Below are positions 6,501 through 15,066 of a DNA stretch of 64,000 bases, in pieces. A model generated the notes under the pieces. That model was not told the DNA's origin, ran no database searches, and was given only the letters and a program-made list of their open reading frames with translations. The translations under genes and the position numbers were made by a program. How positions within the stretch are numbered: position 1 is the stretch's first letter; every line of letters begins with the position of its first letter. Location: assembly GCA_050998615.1 (NCBI GenBank), contig JBPCQA010000045.1:1-64000 (forward strand), in the 5' to 3' direction. The stretch is from JBPCQA01 sp050998615. GTDB taxonomy: Bacteria > Actinomycetota > Actinomycetes > Propionibacteriales > Nocardioidaceae.

Positions 6501-8972
6501 GTGGACGCTCCTCTGGCGCTGTACCGGCGATACCGCCCCGACACGTTCGCCGACGTCATCGGTCAAGAGCAGGTGACCGAGCCACTCTCGCAGGCCTTGG
6601 CCAACAATCGGGTCAACCACGCCTACCTGTTCTCGGGTCCGCGCGGCTGTGGCAAGACGACCAGCGCCCGCATCATGGCCCGGGCGCTCAACTGTGAGCA
6701 AGGCCCCACCCCCACACCGTGCGGGAAGTGCGAGTCGTGCCGTGAGCTGGCCAGGGGAGGGCCGGGGTCCGTCGACGTCATCGAAATCGACGCGGCCAGT
6801 CACGGCGGGGTAGACGATGCCCGCGAGCTGCGCGAGCGGGCGTTCTTCACGCCCATGAAGGCGCGCTACAAGGTCTACATCATCGATGAGGCCCATATGG
6901 TGACTCCGCAAGGCTTCAACGCGTTGCTCAAGCTCGTCGAGGAGCCGCCCCCTCATCTGCGGTTCATCTTCGCCACCACCGAGCCCGAGAAAGTCATCGG
7001 CACCATCAAGTCGCGCACGCATCACTATCCGTTCCGGCTGGTGCCGCCCAAGGTGCTGGGCGAATACCTCCTCGACCTGTGCGCTCGCGAGGGCGTGACG
7101 ATCGCGCCGACCGTGGTGCCGCTCGTCGTACGCGCTGGTGCTGGGTCGGTGCGTGACAGCCTGTCTGTGCTCGACCAACTGATCGGCGGCTCTGGGCCCG
7201 AGGGAGTGACCTATGGGTTGGCGACCGCGCTGCTCGGGTACACCCCAGACAGCCTGCTCGACGAGACTGTCGACGCGCTGGCCGCCGATGACGGCGCCAC
7301 CTTGTTCGCCGTCATAGACAAGGTGGTCGACACCGGTCAAGACCCGCGCCGCTTCGCCGAAGATCTTCTACATCGGCTGCGTGACCTGGTCGTGGTCTCG
7401 GTCGTTCCCGACGCGGCGAGGCGTGGGCTGCTGGAGGTTGCCGACGACCAGGCCGAGCGACTCACCGGGCAGGCCGCCCGGTTCGGCCGCGCGGAGCTCA
7501 CCCGTGCCGCGGACATCGTCAGCCAGGGTTTGACCGAGATGCGAGGTGCCACCGCGCCACGCCTGCTCCTGGAGATGATGTGCGCGAAGATCCTGCTGCC
7601 TGGCATGGATCAGACGGCCGAGGGGCTAGGTGCTCGCATCGATCGGATGGAGCGGCGGCTGTCCATGGTTGGTGAGCCGACTACGTCGACGGTGGCGGCC
7701 CCACATGCCGCGTCCTCAGGCCGGTCTGTGGGCGCATCCTCATCGCGGGCTCCCGACGAAGGGGGGCGCAACGCCATCGTCACGTCTTCGAGCACTGAGG
7801 TCTCGACGCTCGAAGCCGCCCCGGTTGCCCCGCTCGCGTCGGATGTCGATGCGGGCGTGGCGTCTGCTGGTGGGTCCGAAGGGTCGCCCGAAGTCACGGC
7901 GACTGAGCCGGTTGGCCAGGTCGGCCAGACCACGTCCACTGCCGGGCGGACTGCCGGTCCAGTGGACCCGCAGCCGTCAGTCGCCGGCACCGCAACGGAG
8001 ACGGGGCACCGGGAAGCGACTGACGGCTCCACTGTGCTCGCCAGCCTGTCGTTGGTCGACGTTCGCCAGTTGTGGCCCGGGGTGCTCGATCGGGTCAAGA
8101 AGATGCGCCGTTACGCCTGGATCCTGCTCAGTCAAAATGCCCACATCAAGGATCTCGACGGTGATGTTCTCACGATTGGGCTTGTCAATGCGGGTGCCCG
8201 TGACAGTTTTATGCGCAGCGGTGCCGACGAGATTGTGCGCCAAGCGCTGATCGATGAGCTGGGTGTCGATTGGCGGGTGGAAGCGATCATCGACGCCGCG
8301 TGGGATGCCTCGCCGCGCACTTCGCGTCAGGTTGAGCCACCGCCGGCGGTGGGCTCGGGCCCGGCGCGCTGGGTCGCCGAGCCGGCTGAGGGCGCAGCGT
8401 CGTCGGCCGAGGGCACGGCCGAAAGCACCGGGTCAGCCGACCTCGAGCCCGGCAGCCGGCCGTCGGCCGCCACTGACAACGGCTTCGAGCCGACAGATGA
8501 CGACGGCGTCTCAAACCAACCAACCAGCCCGGGTCAGGGCGGGTCCCCAACAACGGGTACGCCGACCACGGCCGCTAACGTCGCTGCTGAGCCCACAAAA
8601 ACGCCCACCGCCGATTCGACGCTCCGCCAGCCGGCATCGGACGCGTCGGATGACGTCGACGCCGGCGCGGACGCTCCGCCCGACGATGCCCCCGACACCA
8701 TCGCGGTCCCCGGGCCCGATTCTGCCGGCGGCCAGGCGGCGCCGGAACCAGCCGCGGTGCCACCGGTTCGGACTGCGGAGGTCGAGGCCGCGAAGGAGGC
8801 GATCCGCAAGACCCGCTCCGCCGACCGGCGGCAGCCTGCGCAGCTTGAGCAGCCCGTCGACGACGTCTCCGACGACGATGAGGTGATCGATGACGCCACG
8901 CTGACCTCTCACGAACTCTTGGCTCGAGAGCTCGGAGCGGAGATCATCGAAGACATTCACCACGCACCTTGA
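6501..8972 (+). CDS. dnaX: DNA polymerase III subunit gamma/tau
   Basis: 823-aa clamp-loader ATPase that loads the beta clamp during replication. The N-terminus YRRYRPDTFADVIGQ is diagnostic. Walker A GPRGCGKT is at 46-53, the zinc-binding cysteines are at about 65, 74, 77 and 80, and Walker B with DEAH is at 129-132. The C-terminal half carries a long Ala/Pro/Ser/Thr-rich linker around a tau-like domain near residues 510-610 (VLDRVKKMRRYAWILLSQ), as in other actinobacteria. The GTG at 6501 is chosen because the family starts at this point and the upstream sequence belongs to the SRP RNA. I see no clear slippery sequence for a short gamma form. Confidence 0.97.
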   Translation: MDAPLALYRRYRPDTFADVIGQEQVTEPLSQALANNRVNHAYLFSGPRGCGKTTSARIMARALNCEQGPTPTPCGKCESCRELARGGPGSVDVIEIDAASHGGVDDARELRERAFFTPMKARYKVYIIDEAHMVTPQGFNALLKLVEEPPPHLRFIFATTEPEKVIGTIKSRTHHYPFRLVPPKVLGEYLLDLCAREGVTIAPTVVPLVVRAGAGSVRDSLSVLDQLIGGSGPEGVTYGLATALLGYTPDSLLDETVDALAADDGATLFAVIDKVVDTGQDPRRFAEDLLHRLRDLVVVSVVPDAARRGLLEVADDQAERLTGQAARFGRAELTRAADIVSQGLTEMRGATAPRLLLEMMCAKILLPGMDQTAEGLGARIDRMERRLSMVGEPTTSTVAAPHAASSGRSVGASSSRAPDEGGRNAIVTSSSTEVSTLEAAPVAPLASDVDAGVASAGGSEGSPEVTATEPVGQVGQTTSTAGRTAGPVDPQPSVAGTATETGHREATDGSTVLASLSLVDVRQLWPGVLDRVKKMRRYAWILLSQNAHIKDLDGDVLTIGLVNAGARDSFMRSGADEIVRQALIDELGVDWRVEAIIDAAWDASPRTSRQVEPPPAVGSGPARWVAEPAEGAASSAEGTAESTGSADLEPGSRPSAATDNGFEPTDDDGVSNQPTSPGQGGSPTTGTPTTAANVAAEPTKTPTADSTLRQPASDASDDVDAGADAPPDDAPDTIAVPGPDSAGGQAAPEPAAVPPVRTAEVEAAKEAIRKTRSADRRQPAQLEQPVDDVSDDDEVIDDATLTSHELLARELGAEIIEDIHHAP

Positions 8973-8978
8973 GCCGCC

Positions 8979-9180
8979 ATGATCAGGCGTTTAGCCGGTG
9001 ATGGCGAGCTGGGAGTCGGATGCTTGGGCAGGGCAATGGCGCGCCACGGCCTGGCGCTGACAACCTGCTGGGCCAAGATGAGACGTTTAGCCGGTTTCGA
9101 TACTGCCGCGAAGCGAACCACAATTATGGTGGGTTTCGAGACCGAGCCGGCCGCGAGACTGCTTCCTCAACCAGCGTGAC
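8979..9180 (-). repeat. Repeat-filled intergenic region between dnaX and ebfC
   Basis: Contains a family P copy at about 8979-9030 (minus-strand CCAAGCATCCGACTC ... CCGGCTAAACGCC), a half copy at about 9070-9098 (CCGGCTAAACGTCTCATC on the minus strand), and a family E copy at 9129-9175 (GGGTTTCGAGACCG ... TTCCTCAACCAGCG). A degenerate E fragment (GGTTTCGATACTGCCGCG) abuts the half copy at 9097. No gene is visible. Confidence 0.65.
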
Positions 9181-9261
9181 CGCGGGTCCAGCGCAGCTAG
9201 ACTGAGCGGGCCTACGGCAGGTGGGTAGAAGTCCGCAAGCTACGAGTCTGGAGGTCCGCCC

Positions 9262-9726
9262 ATGTTTCCCGAGGGAGCACCCGACATGCAGGCCATGTTG
9301 GAGCAAGCCGCCGCCATGCAGCAACAACTTGCGTCGGCGCAAGAAGATCTCGACGAAGCTCGGGTCGAAGGGTCAGCGGGCGGTGGGTTTGTGCAGGCGA
9401 CCGTCTCCGGCACCGGTGAGCTGCTTGGCCTGACCATCTCCCCAGACGTATGTGATCCGGCCGACCCGGAGACCCTTGCCGACCTCGTGGTTGCGGCGGT
9501 TCGTGACGCCACGACCAAGGCGCAACGGTTGGCAGCCGACCAAATGAGCCAGCTGACCGGTGGCCTCGGCGCCGCACTCGGCGGACTGGGCGGATTGGGC
9601 GGCTTGGGTGGGCTAGGTGCACTAGGCGGTGACCACGAAGCCCAAGGCGCACCCGGCGTCGTACGAGACGAGGACTCCGATGATCAACCGCCAGAGCTCG
9701 GCGATTCCGCCGGATTCACTCGTTGA
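9262..9726 (+). CDS. ebfC: YbaB/EbfC family nucleoid-associated protein
   Basis: 154 aa. The core is a small alpha-beta dimeric DNA-binding fold: MQAMLEQAAAMQQQLASAQ, then GFVQATVSGTGELLGLTI, then LADLVVAAVRDATTKAQRLA. It usually pairs genetically with dnaX and recR and binds DNA with little specificity. A Gly/Leu-rich run (GGLGGLGGLGGLGALGG) and an acidic tail extend the C-terminus beyond the usual 100-110 aa. GGAGG seven bases upstream supports the ATG at 9262. Confidence 0.9.
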   Translation: MFPEGAPDMQAMLEQAAAMQQQLASAQEDLDEARVEGSAGGGFVQATVSGTGELLGLTISPDVCDPADPETLADLVVAAVRDATTKAQRLAADQMSQLTGGLGAALGGLGGLGGLGGLGALGGDHEAQGAPGVVRDEDSDDQPPELGDSAGFTR

Positions 9727-9917
9727 CGTAACCTACGGCTGAGAGACACGCGCCATTCCCGCTCGGAACAGGCAGCTCCGGACAGGCGAGTTGGGCGATC
9801 CTGAGCCGGGTAGTCTGCGGGCCGGGTGAGCCCCCGACCTGAAGCCCCCGACCCGGGGTAGCAATCGAGCTGGCAACTCAACAGGCGGCTCTCAACAGGA
9901 ACGTCGAAGGGATGCCC

Positions 9918-10859
9918 ATGAACGCACGTCCGGTAAGCGAACTCGAGTTGCTGCAGGAGCTTGAACAAGTCGTGGAGGGCGAGCTCAATCGCCACTTGTC
10001 GGTGGCGAAGGAGTGGTTCCCACACGATTACGTGCCCTGGAGTGACGGCCGCAACTATGACGGGTTGATGGGCGGATCGCCCTGGACCCCCGAAGACGCC
10101 GACATCCCGGATGTGGCCCGCTCCGCATTGATCGTCAACCTGCTGACCGAAGACAACCTGCCGAGCTATCACCATGAGATCGCCACGATCTTCGGCCGGG
10201 ACGCCGCCTGGGGTGAGTGGGTGCACCGGTGGACCGCCGAAGAAGGCCGACACGGCATCGCGATGCGCGACTACATGTTGGTCAAACGGATGGTCGACCC
10301 GGTCGAGCTCGAGCGCTTCCGGATGTCTCACATGTCAGTCGGCTATGCGTCCTCGCACGGCCAGGATCTGATGCGTTCTCTCGCCTACGTCTCCTTCCAG
10401 GAGTTGGCTACCCGCGTCTCGCACCGAAACACCGGCCGATTCACAGCCGACCCGATGTGTGAGCGGCTGCTCGCCCGGATCGCAACTGACGAGAACCTGC
10501 ACATGATCTTCTACCGCAACCTGCTCAAGGCGGCGATGGATATCGCGCCAGACCAGGCGATGCTGGCGATCCGCGACGTCGTCAAGACGTTCGAGATGCC
10601 GGGCGCGGGGATCCCGGGCTTCCAGCGCAAGGCCGTCGAAATGGCCGTCGAAGGGATCTACGACCAGCGCCAGCACCACGACGACGTGGTGATGCCGGTC
10701 TTGCGGTTCTGCAAGGTCTTCGAGGTCGAAGGGTTGTCGGGTGAGGGAGAGAAGGCGCGCGCTGAGCTCGCTGACTTCATGACCGATCTGGACGACTCCG
10801 CAGCCCGGTTCGTTCAGAAGCGGGACGCACTGCAGGCTCGGCTGGCCGCCAGGCGCTGA
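9918..10859 (+). CDS. Acyl-ACP desaturase (diiron, DesA-like)
   Basis: 313-aa soluble diiron desaturase of the plant stearoyl-ACP desaturase family, inserting a double bond in acyl chains on ACP. The four-helix-bundle iron ligands are visible: E in LTEDNLPSYH (about 77), EEGRH (near 109), FQELATRVSHRNT (near 157) and DENLH (near 192). The ATG at 9918 lies six bases after GAAGGG; another ATG two codons upstream is possible. It sits between ebfC and recR, where many actinobacteria have no such gene, so it is probably a lineage-specific insertion. Substrate chain length and position cannot be read. Confidence 0.88.
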   Translation: MNARPVSELELLQELEQVVEGELNRHLSVAKEWFPHDYVPWSDGRNYDGLMGGSPWTPEDADIPDVARSALIVNLLTEDNLPSYHHEIATIFGRDAAWGEWVHRWTAEEGRHGIAMRDYMLVKRMVDPVELERFRMSHMSVGYASSHGQDLMRSLAYVSFQELATRVSHRNTGRFTADPMCERLLARIATDENLHMIFYRNLLKAAMDIAPDQAMLAIRDVVKTFEMPGAGIPGFQRKAVEMAVEGIYDQRQHHDDVVMPVLRFCKVFEVEGLSGEGEKARAELADFMTDLDDSAARFVQKRDALQARLAARR

Positions 10860-11128
10860 GCCAGCGCTGAGCCGGCGGTTCTCAGTCGGCCTAGCCATTC
10901 GCCGAGCCGGTCTGTATGAGCGTGGCGCCGGGTCGGTCGGCGTACTCGCCGCGGGAACGCCCGACCCGTGCCAGCGCGGCCTGACCGCTCGCAGTCGCCG
11001 TGACCACTACGCTGGACACCTACTCACGCCGCCCGCGGTGGTGGTTGCCCGCGGGGACACCTCCTGGGCTCCAGGCAGTAACAGTGCCCGAGACAGTGCC
11101 GAGACGGCGACGGAGAGGTGGAGTGATC

Positions 11129-11728
11129 GTGTACGAAGGCGTCGTCCAAGACCTCATCGACGAGCTCGGCCGGCTGCCGGGTGTAGGGCCCAAGAGTGCT
11201 CAGCGGCTCGCTTTTCACATCCTCAACACCGACTCCGTCGACGTGCGCAGGCTCGCGCACGTGCTTGTCGAAGTGAAGGACCGGGTGCGATTCTGTGAGC
11301 TCTGTTGGAACGTGGCCGAGGGAGAGCAGTGCAGGATCTGCCGTGACCCGCGGCGTGACCTCACCGTGCTCTGCGTGGTAGAGGAGCCCAAAGACGTGGT
11401 TGCGATCGAGCGGACCCGCGAGTTCCGGGGCCGCTATCACGTCCTCGGTGGCGCGATCAGCCCGATAGAGGGCATAGGACCAGACGAGTTGCGGATTCGC
11501 GAGTTGATGAAGCGGCTTGCCGACGGCACGATCACCGAAGTGATCTTGGCGACCGACCCCAACCTGGAGGGCGAGGCAACGGCGACGTACCTTTCCAGGA
11601 TGCTGAAGCCGATGGGCCTGCGGGTGACTCGACTTGCCAGCGGGCTGCCCGTGGGGGGAGATTTGGAGTACGCCGACGAGGTGACGCTCGGACGCGCCTT
11701 CGAGGGGAGACGTTCAGTTGACGATTAA
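11129..11728 (+). CDS. recR: Recombination mediator RecR
   Basis: 199 aa. RecR works with RecF/RecO to load RecA on gapped DNA. The helix-hairpin-helix (LGRLPGVGPKSAQRLAFH) is at the start, a C4 zinc finger (CELCWNVAEGEQCRIC) follows near residue 55, and then a Toprim domain (LCVVEEPKDVVAIERT ... LATDPNLEGEATA). The GTG at 11129 gives the family start YEGVVQDLIDELG. The GTG at 11123 is the alternative, better spaced from GGAGAGG. The reading frame upstream is compositionally poor. It overlaps the next gene by 11 bases. Confidence 0.95.
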   Translation: MYEGVVQDLIDELGRLPGVGPKSAQRLAFHILNTDSVDVRRLAHVLVEVKDRVRFCELCWNVAEGEQCRICRDPRRDLTVLCVVEEPKDVVAIERTREFRGRYHVLGGAISPIEGIGPDELRIRELMKRLADGTITEVILATDPNLEGEATATYLSRMLKPMGLRVTRLASGLPVGGDLEYADEVTLGRAFEGRRSVDD

Positions 11729-12329
11729 CGGCAACACTTCGGGGGGCGAAGACCACGGACCGCCGGCGGCGGAAGAGCTCGCCGATCTGGCGCAGGGAGT
11801 CGCCGACGCCGCAGAGAGTTTCTTGTTGGCGGTGCGCGAGATTGCTCGCGGTGGCGACCGCGGTACCGCGGTCCCGCTGCTGCTGCTCGAGGTCAGTCAG
11901 TTGTTGCTGGCTGGCGCGCGGCTCGGCGTACAGACCGACTTTGTGCCCAGCGACGAGTACGAGCCCGATGTCGGCCCAGACCCTGACCTGGATCAACTGC
12001 GCGAGCTGTTGGCCGACCTGCTGGAGGGCGCGGACGACTTCACCGAGGTTTTCGACCCCTACATCGACCCGCCCGAGCTGATGTCGTCGCGATTGTCCGA
12101 CGACCTTACCGACATCGCCCAAAGCGTTGCTCACGGGCTTCGGCACTTCCGCGCCGGCAGCGTGCAGGAGGCACTGTGGTGGTGGCAATTCTCGTATGTG
12201 TCCAGCTGGGGGGCCGAAGCTAGCGCCATACTCCGGGCCCTGCAGTCGGTGATCGCCCATGATCGCCTAGATGCCGAGGAGTTGGGCGACGTCGAGGCGG
12301 CTCGGCTTGCGGCGGCCGAGGACCTCTAG
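11718..12329 (+). CDS. DUF5063 family protein
   Basis: 203 aa, soluble, acidic and helical. The sequence matches the actinobacterial DUF5063 family found next to recR (Rv3714c position in M. tuberculosis). Typical parts are LLLLEVSQLLLAGARLG and, at the end, LWWWQFSYVSSWGAEASAIL. The TTG at 11718 overlaps recR by 11 bases, with GGGGAG just before it. Function unknown; coupling to recR hints at a DNA-repair link, which is inference only. Confidence 0.8.
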   Translation: MTINGNTSGGEDHGPPAAEELADLAQGVADAAESFLLAVREIARGGDRGTAVPLLLLEVSQLLLAGARLGVQTDFVPSDEYEPDVGPDPDLDQLRELLADLLEGADDFTEVFDPYIDPPELMSSRLSDDLTDIAQSVAHGLRHFRAGSVQEALWWWQFSYVSSWGAEASAILRALQSVIAHDRLDAEELGDVEAARLAAAEDL

Positions 12330-12442
12330 TCGCCTGCTAGGAGCAGCCACGCCCGATGGCCAGACGAGCGCTCCCGCCAGGCGCGACTCGATACACTACG
12401 CAAACAGATTTGCCTGCCGCACCGATCGCAAAGGAGAAGCCG

Positions 12443-13711
12443 ATGGGTGTCGTCGTGCAAAAGTACGGAGGCTCTTCCGTCGGCGACGCCCAGAGCATCA
12501 AGCGGGTCGCGCAACGGATCGTGGCAACCAAGAAGGCAGGCGACGACGTCTGCGTCGTGGTCTCGGCGATGGGCGACACCACTGACGATCTGCTCGAGCT
12601 CGCCCAGCAGGTGACGCCCTTGCCGCCCGGCCGCGAGCTCGACATGCTGTTGACTGCGGGCGAGCGCATCTCGATGGCGCTGTTGGCGATGGCAATTGCC
12701 AACCTCGGGCACACGGCTCGTTCGTTCACCGGCAGTCAAGCCGGCGTGATCACCGACTCGTCACATGGCCGGGCCAAGATCATCGACGTCACGCCGGGCC
12801 GCATTCAGACGGCGCTGGCCGCCGGTGACGTCGCGATCGTCGCCGGATTTCAAGGCGTGTCGATGGACACCAAGGACATCACCACACTGGGCCGGGGTGG
12901 TTCTGACACCACCGCGGTCGCGCTCGCCGCGGCACTGGCGGCGAGAGTTTGCGAGATTTACACCGACGTGGACGGCGTCTTCACCGCCGACCCGCGCATC
13001 GTGCCGATGGCTCGACGCATCCCACGGGTGTCGTACGAGGAGATGCTCGAGATGTGTTCCTGCGGCGCCAAGATCTTGCACTTACGTTGCGTGGAGTACG
13101 CGCGGCGCTACAACATGCCCATCCACGTTCGCTCGTCGTTCTCAGACAAGACCGGCACGTGGGTTACCGAATCAGTTGCGGAGGACTCCGTGGAGCAAGC
13201 GATCATTTCCGGTGTTGCGCACGACCGCAGCGAAGCCAAGATCACCGTGGTCGGAGTTCCTGACAAGGTTGGTGAGGCGGCGAACCTGTTCGAGTGCCTG
13301 GCCGACTCCGGCACCAACATCGACATGATCGTGCAGAATGTCTCGGCCGCGGCGACCGGCCGCACCGACATCTCCTTCACGCTTCCTCGCGAGGACGGTC
13401 AGGTCGCCATGACGGCGCTTGCCCTGCTCAAGGATGCGGTGGGCTTCGAGCAACTGCTGTACGACGACCAGATCGGCAAGGTCTCCTTGGTGGGAGCCGG
13501 GATGCGCAGTCACCCCGGCGTCACCGCGAGATTCTTCGCCGCCCTGGCATCGGCCGGCGTCAACATCGAGATGATCTCCACGTCGGAGATCCGCATCTCG
13601 GTCATCGTCGACGAAGGCCAAGTCGATGCGGCGGTGACCTCCGCCCACCGCGCGTTCGACCTGGACTCGCGGGAGGTCGAGGCGGTCGTCTACGGGGGGT
13701 CCGGCCGATGA
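12443..13711 (+). CDS. ask: Aspartokinase
   Basis: 422 aa. Phosphorylates aspartate, the first step to lysine, threonine, methionine and diaminopimelate. The kinase domain begins VVVQKYGGSSVG (residues 3-14) and includes GRGGSDTTAVALAAAL near 153. Two ACT regulatory domains occupy about 265-410. The ATG at 12443 follows AAGGAG at 12431-12436. The stop overlaps the asd start (ATGA), the classical ask-asd operon. The gene is of the actinobacterial class in which an internal start can make a separate beta subunit (next entry). Feedback inhibition by Lys plus Thr is usual for the class. Confidence 0.96.
   Translation: MGVVVQKYGGSSVGDAQSIKRVAQRIVATKKAGDDVCVVVSAMGDTTDDLLELAQQVTPLPPGRELDMLLTAGERISMALLAMAIANLGHTARSFTGSQAGVITDSSHGRAKIIDVTPGRIQTALAAGDVAIVAGFQGVSMDTKDITTLGRGGSDTTAVALAAALAARVCEIYTDVDGVFTADPRIVPMARRIPRVSYEEMLEMCSCGAKILHLRCVEYARRYNMPIHVRSSFSDKTGTWVTESVAEDSVEQAIISGVAHDRSEAKITVVGVPDKVGEAANLFECLADSGTNIDMIVQNVSAAATGRTDISFTLPREDGQVAMTALALLKDAVGFEQLLYDDQIGKVSLVGAGMRSHPGVTARFFAALASAGVNIEMISTSEIRISVIVDEGQVDAAVTSAHRAFDLDSREVEAVVYGGSGR
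13190..13711 (+). CDS. ask: Possible internal start: aspartokinase beta subunit
   Basis: An in-frame GTG at 13190 is preceded by GGAGGA at 13180-13185 and would start MEQAIISGVAHDRSEAKIT. This corresponds to the start of the separately translated beta (ACT-domain) subunit known for Corynebacterium and Mycobacterium aspartokinases. The product would be 173 aa and would form alpha2beta2 enzyme with the long chain. Sequence position and ribosome site are visible; actual translation is inferred. Confidence 0.5.
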   Translation: MEQAIISGVAHDRSEAKITVVGVPDKVGEAANLFECLADSGTNIDMIVQNVSAAATGRTDISFTLPREDGQVAMTALALLKDAVGFEQLLYDDQIGKVSLVGAGMRSHPGVTARFFAALASAGVNIEMISTSEIRISVIVDEGQVDAAVTSAHRAFDLDSREVEAVVYGGSGR

Positions 13712-14784
13712 ACGGTGAAGCCAAACCGACGCTGGCGGTCGTGGGCGCGACCGGCGCGGTGGGCACCGTCATATTGCAGATCTTGTCGCGCCGAGAGGAT
13801 GTCTGGGGTGAGATCCGACTCATCGCGTCAAGCCGCTCCGCGGGCCGGACGCTGAGGTGCCGAGACGAGGATCTCGTCGTACGAGAGCTGACCGAGGAGA
13901 CGTTCGAGGGCGTCGACGTGGCGATGTTCGACGTGCCTGATCCGGTGGCGCTCGAGTGGGTGCCCCGTGTCGCAGCCGCCGGTGTCGTGGTGGTCGACAA
14001 CTCCGCGGCCTTCCGGCTGGAGCCCGATGTTCCGTTGGTGGTGCCCGAGGTCAACGCGGTGCAGGTGCGCAACCGCCCACGGGGCGTCATCGCCAGCCCC
14101 AACTGCACCACGCTGACCATGATGGACGCGCTCGGCGCCTTGCATTCCCGCTGGGGGCTTCGTGAGCTCGTCCTCGCGTCGTACCAGGCGGCTTCGGGTG
14201 CGGGGCAGGCGGGCGTCGACAGGCTGTACGACGAGCTCGACGTGGTCGCGGGCAACCGATCTCTGGGCCAGTCGCCAGGCGACGTGCGGGGCATGATCGC
14301 CAACAAGCTCCCCGACGACTCGCCGTTCCCGGCGCCGTTGGCCCTCAACGTGGTGCCGATGGCCGGCACGGTCAAGGAGGGCGGTTGGTCGAGCGAGGAG
14401 CTGAAGGTGCGCAGCGAGTCTCGCAAGATCCTCGGCATCCCCGATCTGTCGGTCTCCGTCACCTGTGTGCGGGTCCCGGTAGTGACCACGCATTCGCTGG
14501 CCGTGCACGCCGTCTTCGAGCGGCCGGTGCCACTCGATGAGGCCCGCCAGGCGCTGGTCGAGGCGCCGAGCGTGGTCGTCATCGACGATCCCGGACGAGG
14601 GGAGTTCCCGACGCCGGCCGACGTGGTCGGGTCTGACCCCACTTTTGTGGGCCGGATCAGGCAGGCGCTCGACTTCCCGAATGCCCTCGAGCTCTTCATC
14701 TGTGGCGACAATCTGCGCAAGGGCGCCGCCCTCAACACCGCGCAGATCGCCGAGCTCGTCGCCGTGGAGCTCACCACTCCCTAA
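13708..14784 (+). CDS. asd: Aspartate-semialdehyde dehydrogenase
   Basis: 358 aa. Reduces aspartyl phosphate to aspartate semialdehyde with NADPH. The nucleotide-binding GATGAVG is near residue 14 and the catalytic cysteine sits in SPNCTT near 133. The substrate-binding segment VRVPVVTTHSLAVHAVF is near 258. The ATG at 13708 overlaps the ask stop by four bases, so translation is coupled and flux through the two steps is co-regulated. Confidence 0.96.
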   Translation: MNGEAKPTLAVVGATGAVGTVILQILSRREDVWGEIRLIASSRSAGRTLRCRDEDLVVRELTEETFEGVDVAMFDVPDPVALEWVPRVAAAGVVVVDNSAAFRLEPDVPLVVPEVNAVQVRNRPRGVIASPNCTTLTMMDALGALHSRWGLRELVLASYQAASGAGQAGVDRLYDELDVVAGNRSLGQSPGDVRGMIANKLPDDSPFPAPLALNVVPMAGTVKEGGWSSEELKVRSESRKILGIPDLSVSVTCVRVPVVTTHSLAVHAVFERPVPLDEARQALVEAPSVVVIDDPGRGEFPTPADVVGSDPTFVGRIRQALDFPNALELFICGDNLRKGAALNTAQIAELVAVELTTP

Positions 14785-14818
14785 GCCCTGTGCCCTGGCG
14801 ATTTGCGGGTTCCGGCGG

Positions 14819-14885
14819 CCCCAAGTTCCGACGCTGAGCCCGCTAGAACAGGCTCGTCCTAGCTGGTGAGCGTCGCATCTTGCGC
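14819..14885 (+). repeat. Intergenic palindromic repeat, family P, long variant
   Basis: Starts CCAAGTTCCGACGCTGAG and ends GTGAGCGTCGCATCTTGCGC, both arms matching copies near 3.1 and 40.4 kb, but the middle is about 12 bp longer. It lies 35 bp after the asd stop. Confidence 0.65.
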
Positions 14886-14943
14886 GGACAGCGATCGGCG
14901 CGGACCCCCACAAACCCGGGTAAGAACTGTCAGGCAACAGTGG

Positions 14944-15017
14944 TCGGGCTGACAGGATTTGAACCTGCGGCCTCGTCGTCCCGAACGACGCGCGCTACCA
15001 AACTGCGCCACAGCCCG
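14944..15017 (-). tRNA. tRNA-Pro (CGG anticodon)
   Basis: Minus strand, 74 nt. The acceptor CGGGCTG (15017-15011) pairs with CAGCCCG (14951-14945), with discriminator A at 14944. The anticodon stem CGTCG/CGACG encloses loop TTCGGGA, anticodon CGG. The T arm reads GGTTCAAATCC. No encoded CCA. Confidence 0.95.
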
Positions 15018-15066
15018 AAGCCTCGGAGTCTATCGGGAGCGCCGTGGCTTCGCTAAATCGAGCCGG

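Noticed and set aside
9580..9640. Short tandem GGC-rich repeats resembling a CRISPR or satellite
   Set aside because: They encode the Gly/Leu run of the EbfC C-terminus; no spacer-repeat periodicity. No CRISPR array or cas gene was seen in the window.
13602..14937. Two long minus-strand open frames (391 and 369 codons) opposite asd
   Set aside because: They mirror the high-GC third-position bias of asd on the other strand; Arg/Ser/Thr-rich translations without domains, while asd is certain.
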